Both the position numbers and the translations under genes were made by a program. From contig OX638130.1 of the NCBI GenBank assembly GCA_951804985.1, forward strand, positions 98,205,700 through 98,269,699: a stretch of DNA of 64,000 nt. The letters run 5' to 3'. Under the pieces are notes generated by a model. It had not been told where the DNA came from. It was given only the letters and a program-made list of their open reading frames with translations, and did not search any database. This document shows positions 50,353 to 61,140 of this stretch, one piece after another (the stretch's first letter is position 1; each line of letters opens with the position of its first letter). Origin of the DNA: Dryomyza anilis. Its lineage: Eukaryota > Arthropoda > Insecta > Diptera > Dryomyzidae.

Positions 50353-52650
50353 GGCGCATTTTATAGAAATATATTTCAGCAGAATTCACTGCAAATTTCA
50401 TATAATTCGATTGAGCGGTTCCTCAGAAATCGGGTTTTGAATTTCGATTTTCAAAATATTTCTTTAAATGGCTATAACTCCTAAACGGAGCGTCCTAGGG
50501 GGTCGAAAATAGGCGCATTTTATAGAAATATATTTCAGCAGAAATCATTGCAAATTTCGTATAATTCGATTGAGCGGTTCCTCAGAAATCGGGTTTTGAA
50601 TTTCGATTTTCAAACAATTTCTTTAAATGGCTATAACTCCTAAACGGAGCGTCCTAGAGGGTCGAAAATAGGCGCATTTTATAGAAATATATTTCAGCAG
50701 AAATCACTGCAAATTTCATATAATTCGATTGAGCGGTTCCTCAGAAATCGGGTTTTGAATTTCGATTTTCAAAATATTTCTTTAAATGGCTATAACTCCT
50801 AAACGGAGCGTCCTAAGGGGTCGAAAATAGGCGCATTTTATAGAAATATATTTCAGCAGAAATCACTGCAAATTTCATATAATTCGATTGAGCGGTTCCT
50901 CAGAAATCGGGTTCTGAATTTCGATTTTCAAACAATTTCTTTAAATGGCTATAACTCCTAAACGGAGCGTCCTAGAGGGTCGAAAGTAGGCGCATTTTAT
51001 AGAAATATATTTCAGCAGAATTCACTGCAAATTTCATATAATTCGATTTCATATAATTTCGATTTTCAAACAATTTCTTTAAATGGCTATAATTCCTAAA
51101 CGGAGCGTCCTAGGGGGTCGAAAGTAGGCGCATTTTATAGAAATATATTTCAGCAGAATTCACTGCAAATTTCATATAATTCGATTGAGCGGTTCCTCAG
51201 AAATCGGGTTTTGAATTTCGATTTTCAAAATATTTCTTTAAATGGCTATAACTCCTAAACGGAGCGTCCTAGGGGGTCGAAAGTAGGCGCATTTTATAGA
51301 AATATATTTCAGCAGAATTCACTGCAAATTTCATATAATTCGATTGAGCGGTTCCTCAGAAATCGGGTTTTGAATTTCGATTTTCAAAATATTTCTTTAA
51401 ATGGCTATAACTCCTAAACGGAGCGTCCTAGGGGGTCGAAAATAGGCGCATTTTATAGAAATATATTTCAGCAGAAATCATTGCAAATTTCGTATAATTC
51501 GATTGAGCGGTTCCTCAGAAATCGGGTTTTGAATTTCGATTTTCAAACAATTTCTTTAAATGGCTATAACTCCTAAACGGAGCGTCCTAGAGGGTCGAAA
51601 GAAGGCGCATTTTATGGAAATATATTTCAGCAGAAATCACTGCAAATTTCATATAATTCGATTGAGCGGTTCCTCAGAAATCGGGTTTTGAATTTCGATT
51701 TTCAAACAATTTCTTTAAATGGCTATAACTCCTAAACGGAGCGTCCTAGAGGGTCGAAAGTAGGCGCATTTTATAGAAATATATTTCAGCAGAATTCACT
51801 GCAAATTTCATATAATTCGATTGAGCGGTTCCTCAGAAATCGGGTTTTGAATTTCGATTTTCAAACAATTTCTTTAAATGGCTATAATTCCTAAACGGAG
51901 CGTCCTAGGGGGTCGAAAGTAGGCGCATTTTATAGAAATATATTTCAGCAGAATTCACTGCAAATTTCATATAATTCGATTGAGCGGTTCCTCAGAAATC
52001 GGGTTTTGAATTTCGATTTTCAAAATATTTCTTTAAATGGCTATAACTCCTAAACGGAGTGTCCTAGGGGGTCGAAAATAGGCGCATTTTATAGAAATAT
52101 ATTTCAGCAGAAATCATTGCAAATTTCGTATAATTCGATTGAGCGGTTCCTCAGAAATCGGGTTTTGAATTTCGATTTTCAAACAATTTCTTTAAATGGC
52201 TATAACTCCTAAACGGAGCGTCCTAGAGGGTCGAAAGAAGGCGCATTTTATGGAAATATATTTCAGCAGAATTCACTGCAAATTTCATATAATTCGATTG
52301 AGCGGTTCCTCAGAAATCGGGTTTTGAATTTCGATTTTCAAAATTTTTTCGAAAAATTTCTTTAAATGGCTATAACTCCTAAACGGAGCATCCTAGAGGG
52401 TCGAAAGTAGGCGCATTTTATAGAAATATAATTCGATTGAGCGGTTCCTCAGAAATCGGGTTTTGAATTTCGATTTTCAAACAATGTCTTCAAATGGCTA
52501 TAACTCCTAAACGGAGCGAGCTAGAGGGTCGAAAGTAGGCACATTTTATGGAAATATATTTCAGCAGAATTCACTGCAAATTTCATATAATTCGATTGAG
52601 CGGTTCCTCAGAAATCGGGTTTTGAAATTCGATTTTCAAAATATTTCTTT
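50353..52650 (+). repeat. Satellite zone 14 with 795-bp repeat
   Basis: ggctataattcc occurs at 50311, 51085 and 51880 (774 and 795 bp apart). 795 is five monomers, and the shorter spacing is explained by the 138-bp unit 51044-51181, where ttcgATTTCATATAA restarts as ATTTCATATAAtttcg. tttcgtataattcg and aaagaaggcgc also recur. From 52234 the order of units (palindrome, 31-bp deletion, ggcaca unit) follows 47747 onward at a 4,487-bp offset. No gene is seen. Confidence 0.78.
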
Positions 52651-55192
52651 AAATGGCTATAACTCCTAAACGGAGCGTCCTAGAGGGTCGAAAGTAGGCG
52701 CATTTAATAGAAATATATTTTATAGAAATATATTTCAGCAGAATTCACTGCAAATTTCATATAATTCGATTGAGCAGTTCCTCAGAAATCGGGTTTTGAA
52801 TTTCGATTTTCAAAATATTTCTTTAAATGGCTATAACTGCTAAACGGAGCGTCCTAGGGGGTCGAAAGTAGGCGCATTTTATAGAAATATATTTCAGCAG
52901 AAATCATTGCAAATTTCGTATAATTCGATTGAGCGATTTCTCAGAAATCGGGTTTTGAATTTCGCTTTTCAAAAAATGTCTTTAAATGGCTATAACTCCT
53001 AAACGGAGCGTCCTAGAGGGTCGAAAGTAGGCGCATTTTATAGAAATATATTTCAGCAGAAATCACTGCAAATTTCATATAATTCGATTGAGCGATTTCT
53101 CAGAAATCGGGTTTTGAATTTCGATTTTCAAAAAATGTCTTTAAATGGCTATAACTCCTAAACGGAGCGTCATAGAGGGTCGAAAGTAGGCGCATTTAAT
53201 AGAAATATATTGCAGCAGAAATCACTGCAATATTTCAGCAGAATTCACTGCAAATTTCATATAATTCGATTGAGCAGTTCCTCAGAAATCGGGTTTTGAA
53301 TTTCGATTTTCAAACAATTTCTTCAAATGACTATAACTCCTAAACGGAGCGTCCTAGAGGGTCGAAAGTAGGCGCATTTTATAGAAATATATTTCAGCAG
53401 AAATCATTGCAATATTTCAGCAGAATTCACTGCAAATTTCATATAATTCGATTGAGCGGAATTCACTGCAAATTTCATATAATTCGATTGAGCGGTTCCT
53501 CAGAAATCGGGTTTTGAATTTCGATTTTCAAAATTTTTTCGAAAAATTTCTTTAAATGGCTATAACTCCTAAACGGAGCATCCTAGAGGGTCGAAAGTAG
53601 GCGCATTTTATAGAAATATAATTCGATTGAGCGGTTCCTCAGAAATCGGGTTTTGAATTTCGATTTTCAAACAATTTCTTCAAATGGCTATAACTCCTAA
53701 ACGGAGCGTGCTAGAGGGTCGAAAGTAGGCACATTTTATGGAAATATATTTCAGCAGAATTCACTGCAAATTTCATATAATTCGATTGAGCGGTTCCTCA
53801 GAAATCGGGTTTTGACATTCGATTTTCAAAATATTTCTTTAAATGGCTATAACTCCTAAACGGAGCGTCCTAGAGGGTCGAAAGTAGGCGCATTTTATAG
53901 AAATATATTTCAGCAGAAATCACTGCAAATTTCATATAATTCGATTGAGCAGTTCCTCAGAAATCGGGTTTTGAATTTCGATTTTCAAACAATTTCTTTA
54001 AATGGCTATAACTCCTAAACGGAGCGTCCTAGGGGGTCGAAAGTAGGCGCATTTAATAGAAATATATTTTATAGAAATATATTTCAGCAGAATTCACTGC
54101 AAATTTCATATAATTCGATTGAGCAGTTCCTCAGAAATCGGGTTTTGAATTTCGATTTTCAAAATATTTCTTTAAATGGCTATAACTGCTAAACGGAGCG
54201 TCCTAGGGGGTCGAAAGTAGGCGCATTTTATAGAAATATATTTCAGCAGAAATCATTGCAAATTTCGTATAATTCGATTGAGCGATTTCTCAGAAATCGG
54301 GTTTTGAATTTCGCTTTTCAAAAAATGTCTTTAAATGGCTATAACTCCTAAACGGAGCGTCCTAGAGGGTCGAAAGTAGGCGCATTTTATAGAAATATAT
54401 TTCAGCAGAAATCACTGCAAATTTCATATAATTCGATTGAGCGATTTCTCAGAAATCGGGTTTTGAATTTCGATTTTCAAAAAATGTCTTTAAATGGCTA
54501 TAACTCCTAAACGGAGCGTCATAGAGGGTCGAAAGTAGGCGCATTTAATAGAAATATATTGCAGCAGAAATCACTGCAATATTTCAGCAGAATTCACTGC
54601 AAATTTCATATAATTCGATTGAGCAGTTCCTCAGAAATCGGGTTTTGAATTTCGATTTTCAAACAATTTCTTCAAATGGCTATAACTCCTAAACGGAGCG
54701 TCCTAGATAGAAATATATTTCAGCAGAAATCACTGCAAATTTCATATAATTCGATTGAGCGGTTCCTCAGAAATCGGGTTTTGAATTTCGATTTTCAAAC
54801 AATTTCTTTAAATGGCTATAACTCCTAAACGGAGCGTCCTAGGGGGTCGAAAATAGGCGCATTTTATAGAAATATATTTCAGCAGAATTCACTGCAAATT
54901 TCATATAATTCGATTGAGCGGTTCCTCAGAAATCGGGTTTTGAATTTCGATTTTCAAAATTTTTTCGAAAAATTTCTTTAAATGGCTATAACTCCTAAAC
55001 GGAGCATCCTAGAGGGTCGAAAGTAGGCGCATTTTATAGAAATATAATTCGATTGAGCGGTTCCTCAGAAATCGGGTTTTGAATTTCGATTTTCAAACAA
55101 TTTCTTCAAATGGCTATAACTCCTAAACGGAGCGTGCTAGAGGGTCGAAAGTAGGCACATTTTATGGAAATATATTTCAGCAGAATTCACTG
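52651..55192 (+). repeat. ~2.5-kb block recurring at the window end, copy 1
   Basis: Anchors: ataactgctaaacgg at 52835, tcttcaaatgactat at 53321, the 36-bp unit at 53449, and cctagatagaaatat at 54701. They recur at 61325, 61811, 61939 and 63509. The offset is 8,490 bp up to about 53,920 and 8,808 bp after it, because copy 2 has two extra monomers (318 bp). One difference is ttttgacattcg near 53813 against ttttgaaattcg. It contains 174-, 182-, 36- and 139-bp units in a fixed order. Confidence 0.88.
54616..54736 (+). repeat. Monomer with 22-bp-class deletion (cctagatagaaat)
   Basis: gtcctaga runs directly into tagaaatatatttcagcag near 54705, dropping the gggtcgaaagtaggcgcatttta segment. The duplicate is near 63513. 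A similar but distinct junction (cctagaaatatat) is near 10630, so this site broke at least twice. Confidence 0.75.
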
Positions 55193-55367
55193 CAAATTTC
55201 ATATAATTCGATTGAGCGGTTCCTCAGAAATCGGGTTTTGAAATTCGATTTTCAAAATATTTCTTTAAATGGCTATAACTCCTAAACGGAGCGTCCTAGA
55301 GGGTCGAAAGTAGGCGCATTTTATAGAAATATATTTCAGCAGAATTCACTGCAAATTTCATATAATT

Positions 55368-58300
55368 CGATTGAGCGGTTCCTCATAAATCGGGTTTTCA
55401 ATTTCGATTTTCAAACAATTTCTTTAAATGGCTATAACTCCTAAACGGAGCGTCCTAGGGGGTCGAAAATAGGCGCATTTTATAGAAATATATTTCAGCA
55501 GAAATCACTGCAAATTTCATATAATTCGATTGAGCGGTTCCTCAGAAATCGGGTTTTGAGTTTCGATTTTCAAACAATTTCTTTAAATGGCTATAACTCC
55601 TAAACGGAGCGTCCTAGAGGGTCGAAAGTAGGCGCATTTTATAGAAATATATTTCAGCAGAATTCACTGCAAATTTCATATAATTCGATTGAGCGGTTCC
55701 TCATAAATCGGGTTTTCAATTTCGATTTTCAAACAATTTCATAAATGGCTATAACTCCTAAACGGAGCGTCCTAGGGGGTCGAAAATAGGCGCATTTTAT
55801 AGAAATATATTTCAGCAGAAATCACTGCAAATTTCATATAATTCGATTGAGCGGTTCCTCAGAAATCGGGTTTTGAATTTCGATTTTCAAACAATTTCTT
55901 TAAATGGCTATAACTCCTAAACGGAGCGTCCTAGGGGGTCGAAAATAGGCGCATTTTATAGAAATATATTTCAGCAGAATTCACTGCAAATTTCATATAA
56001 TTCGATTGAGCGGTTCCTCAGAAATCGGGTTTTGAATTTCGATTTTCAAACAATTTCATAAATGGCTATAACTCCTAAACGGAGCGTCCTAGGGGGTCGA
56101 AAATAGGCGCATTTTATAGAAATATATTTCAGCAGAAATCACTGCAAATTTCATATAATTCGATTGAGCGGTTCCTCAGAAATCGGGTTTTGAATTTCGA
56201 TTTTCAAACAATTTCTTTAAATGGCTATAACTCCTAAACGGAGCGTCCTAGGGGGTCGAAAATAGGCGCATTTTATAGAAATATATTTCAGCAGAAATCA
56301 CTGCAAATTTCATATAATTCGATTGAGCGGTTCCTCAGAAATCGGGTTTTGAATTTCGATTTTCAAACAATTTCTTTAAATGGCTATAACTCCTAAACGG
56401 AGCGTCCTAGGGGGTCGAAAATAGGCGCATTTTATAGAAATATATTTCAGCAGAAATCACTGCAAATTTCATATAATTCGATTGAGCGGTTCCTCAGAAA
56501 TCGGGTTTTGAGTTTCGATTTTCAAACAATTTCTTTAAATGGCTATAACTCCTAAACGGAGCGTCCTAGAGGGTCGAAAGTAGGCGCATTTTATAGAAAT
56601 ATATTTCAGCAGAATTCACTGCAAATTTCATATAATTCGATTGAGCGGTTCCTCAGAAATCGGGTTTTGAATTTCGATTTTCAAAACATTTCTTTAAATG
56701 GCTATAACTCCTAAACGGAGCGTCCTAGGGGGTCGAAAATAGGCGCATTTTATAGAAATATATTTCAGCAGAATTCACTGCAAATTTCATATAATTCGAT
56801 TGAGCGGTTCCTCAGAAATCGGGTTTTGAATTTCGATTTTCAAAATATTTCTTTAAATGGCTATAACTCCTAAACGGAGCGTCCTAGGGGGTCGAAAATA
56901 GGCGCATTTTATAGAAATATATTTCAGCAGAAATCACTGCAAATTTCATATAATTCGATTGAGCGGTTCCTCAGAAATCGGGTTTTGAGTTTCGATTTTC
57001 AAACAATTTCTTTAAATGGCTATAACTCCTAAACGGAGCGTCCTAGAGGGTCGAAAGTAGGCGCATTTTATAGAAATATATTTCAGCAGAATTCACTGCA
57101 AATTTCATATAATTCGATTGAGCGGTTCCTCATAAATCGGGTTTTCAATTTCGATTTTCAAACAATTTCATAAATGGCTATAACTCCTAAACGGAGCGTC
57201 CTAGGGGGTCGAAAATAGGCGCATTTTATAGAAATATATTTCAGCAGAAATCACTGCAAATTTCATATAATTCGATTGAGCGGTTCCTCAGAAATCGGGT
57301 TTTGAATTTCGATTTTCAAACAATTTCTTTAAATGGCTATAACTCCTAAACGGAGCGTCCTAGGGGGTCGAAAATAGGCGCATTTTATAGAAATATATTT
57401 CAGCAGAATTCACTGCAAATTTCATATAATTCGATTGAGCGGTTCCTCAGAAATCGGGTTTTGAATTTCGATTTTCAAACAATTTCATAAATGGCTATAA
57501 CTCCTAAACGGAGCGTCCTAGGGGGTCGAAAATAGGCGCATTTTATAGAAATATATTTCAGCAGAAATCACTGCAAATTTCATATAATTCGATTGAGCGG
57601 TTCCTCAGAAATCGGGTTTTGAATTTCGATTTTCAAACAATTTCTTTAAATGGCTATAACTCCTAAACGGAGCGTCCTAGGGGGTCGAAAATAGGCGCAT
57701 TTTATAGAAATATATTTCAGCAGAAATCACTGCAAATTTCATATAATTCGATTGAGCGGTTCCTCAGAAATCGGGTTTTGAATTTCGATTTTCAAACAAT
57801 TTCTTTAAATGGCTATAACTCCTAAACGGAGCGTCCTAGGGGGTCGAAAATAGGCGCATTTTATAGAAATATATTTCAGCAGAAATCACTGCAAATTTCA
57901 TATAATTCGATTGAGCGGTTCCTCAGAAATCGGGTTTTGAATTTCGATTTTCAAACAATTTCTTTAAATGGCTATAACTCCTAAACGGAGCGTCCTAGGG
58001 GGTCGAAAATAGGCGCATTTTATAGAAATATATTTCAGCAGAAATCACTGCAAATTTCATATAATTCGATTGAGCGGTTCCTCAGAAATCGGGTTTTGAA
58101 TTTCGATTTTCAAACAATTTCTTTAAATGGCTATAACTCCTAAACGGAGCGTCCTAGAGGGTCGAAAGTAGGCGCATTTTATAGAAATATATTTCAGCAG
58201 AATTCACTGCAAATTTCATATAATTCGATTGAGCGGTTCCTCAGAAATCGGGTTTTGAATTTCGATTTTCAAACAATTTCTTTAAATGGCTATAACTCCT

Positions 58301-61083
58301 AAACGGAGCGTCCTAGGGGGTCGAAAATAGGCGCATTTAATAGAAATATATTTCAGCAGAAATCACTGCAAATTTCATATAATTCGATTGAGCGGTTCCT
58401 CAGAAATCGGGTTTTGAATTTCGATTTTCAAAACATTTCTTTAAATGGCTATAACTCCTAAACGGAGCGTCCTAGGGGGTCGAAAATAGGCGCATTTTAT
58501 AGAAATATATTTCAGCAGAATTCACTGCAAATTTCATATAATTCGATTGAGCGGTTCCTCAGAAATCGGGTTTTGAATTTCGATTTTCAAAATATTTCTT
58601 TAAATGGCTATAACTCCTAAACGGAGCGTCCTAGGGGGTCGAAAATAGGCGCATTTTATAGAAATATATTTCAGCAGAAATCACTGCAAATTTCATATAA
58701 TTCGATTGAGCGGTTCCTCAGAAATCGGGTTTTGAGTTTCGATTTTCAAACAATTTCTTTAAATGGCTATAACTCCTAAACGGAGCGTCCTAGAGGGTCG
58801 AAAGTAGGCGCATTTTATAGAAATATATTTCAGCAGAATTCACTGCAAATTTCATATAATTCGATTGAGCGGTTCCTCATAAATCGGGTTTTCAATTTCG
58901 ATTTTCAAACAATTTCATAAATGGCTATAACTCCTAAACGGAGCGTCCTAGGGGGTCGAAAATAGGCGCATTTTATAGAAATATATTTCAGCAGAAATCA
59001 CTGCAAATTTCATATAATTCGATTGAGCGGTTCCTCAGAAATCGGGTTTTGAATTTCGATTTTCAAACAATTTCTTTAAATGGCTATAACTCCTAAACGG
59101 AGCGTCCTAGGGGGTCGAAAATAGGCGCATTTTATAGAAATATATTTCAGCAGAATTCACTGCAAATTTCATATAATTCGATTGAGCGGTTCCTCAGAAA
59201 TCGGGTTTTGAATTTCGATTTTCAAACAATTTCATAAATGGCTATAACTCCTAAACGGAGCGTCCTAGGGGGTCGAAAATAGGCGCATTTTATAGAAATA
59301 TATTTCAGCAGAAATCACTGCAAATTTCATATAATTCGATTGAGCGGTTCCTCAGAAATCGGGTTTTGAATTTCGATTTTCAAACAATTTCTTTAAATGG
59401 CTATAACTCCTAAACGGAGCGTCCTAGGGGGTCGAAAATAGGCGCATTTTATAGAAATATATTTCAGCAGAAATCACTGCAAATTTCATATAATTCGATT
59501 GAGCGGTTCCTCAGAAATCGGGTTTTGAATTTCGATTTTCAAACAATTTCTTTAAATGGCTATAACTCCTAAACGGAGCGTCCTAGGGGGTCGAAAATAG
59601 GCGCATTTAATAGAAATATATTTCAGCAGAATTCACTGCAAATTTCATATAATTCGATTGAGCGGTTCCTCAGAAATCGGGTTTTGAATTTCGATTTTCA
59701 AACAATTTCTTTAAATGGCTATAACTCCTAAACGGAGCGTCCTAGGGGGTCGAAAGTAGGCGCATTTTATAGAAATATATTTCAGCAGAATTCACTGCAA
59801 ATTTCATATAATTCGATTGAGCGGTTCCTCAGAAATCGGGTTTTGAATTTCGATTTTCAAACAATTTCTTTAAATGGCTATAACTCCTAAACGGAGCGTC
59901 CTAGGGGGTCGAAAATAGGCGCATTTAATAGAAATATATTTCAGCAGAAATCACTGCAAATTTCATATAATTCGATTGAGCGGTTCCTCAGAAATCGGGT
60001 TTTGAATTTCGATTTTCAAAACATTTCTTTAAATGGCTATAACTCCTAAACGGAGCGTCCTAGGGGGTCGAAAATAGGCGCATTTTATAGAAATATATTT
60101 CAGCAGAATTCACTGCAAATTTCATATAATTCGATTGAGCGGTTCCTCAGAAATCGGGTTTTGAATTTCGATTTTCAAAATATTTCTTTAAATGGCTATA
60201 ACTCCTAAACGGAGCGTCCTAGGGGGTCGAAAATAGGCGCATTTTATAGAAATATATTTCAGCAGAAATCACTGCAAATTTCATATAATTCGATTGAGCG
60301 GTTCCTCAGAAATCGGGTTTTGAGTTTCGATTTTCAAACAATTTCTTTAAATGGCTATAACTCCTAAACGGAGCGTCCTAGAGGGTCGAAAGTAGGCGCA
60401 TTTTATAGAAATATATTTCAGCAGAATTCACTGCAAATTTCATATAATTCGATTGAGCGGTTCCTCATAAATCGGGTTTTCAATTTCGATTTTCAAACAA
60501 TTTCATAAATGGCTATAACTCCTAAACGGAGCGTCCTAGGGGGTCGAAAATAGGCGCATTTTATAGAAATATATTTCAGCAGAAATCACTGCAAATTTCA
60601 TATAATTCGATTGAGCGGTTCCTCAGAAATCGGGTTTTGAATTTCGATTTTCAAACAATTTCTTTAAATGGCTATAACTCCTAAACGGAGCGTCCTAGGG
60701 GGTCGAAAATAGGCGCATTTTATAGAAATATATTTCAGCAGAATTCACTGCAAATTTCATATAATTCGATTGAGCGGTTCCTCAGAAATCGGGTTTTGAA
60801 TTTCGATTTTCAAACAATTTCATAAATGGCTATAACTCCTAAACGGAGCGTCCTAGGGGGTCGAAAATAGGCGCATTTTATAGAAATATATTTCAGCAGA
60901 ATTCACTGCAAATTTCATATAATTCGATTGAGCGGTTCCTCAGAAATCGGGTTTTGAGTTTCGATTTTCAAACAATTTCTTTAAATGGCTATAACTCCTA
61001 AACGGAGCGTCCTAGAGGGTCGAAAGTAGGCGCATTTTATAGAAATATATTTCAGCAGAATTCACTGCAAATTTCATATAATT
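55368..61083 (+). repeat. Variable-length HOR family (units of 2, 9, 11, 10 and 4 monomers)
   Basis: Units begin at the cctcataaatc monomer: 55368-55685 (318 bp), 55686-57114 (1,429), 57115-58861 (1,747), 58862-60449 (1,588), 60450-61083 (634), with a further start at 61084. The four longer units open with a cctcat/ttttcaattt monomer with aatttcataaatgg (158 bp), then a plain unit, then a second cataaatgg unit. All close with a ttttgagtttcg monomer with agaggg. The three longest also have aaaacattt then aaaatattt before it. Only the number of plain units between varies. The lengths equal whole monomers minus 2 bp for the two 158-bp units. No gene is seen. Confidence 0.9.
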
Positions 61084-61140
61084 CGATTGAGCGGTTCCTC
61101 ATAAATCGGGTTTTCAATTTCGATTTTCAAACAATTTCAT

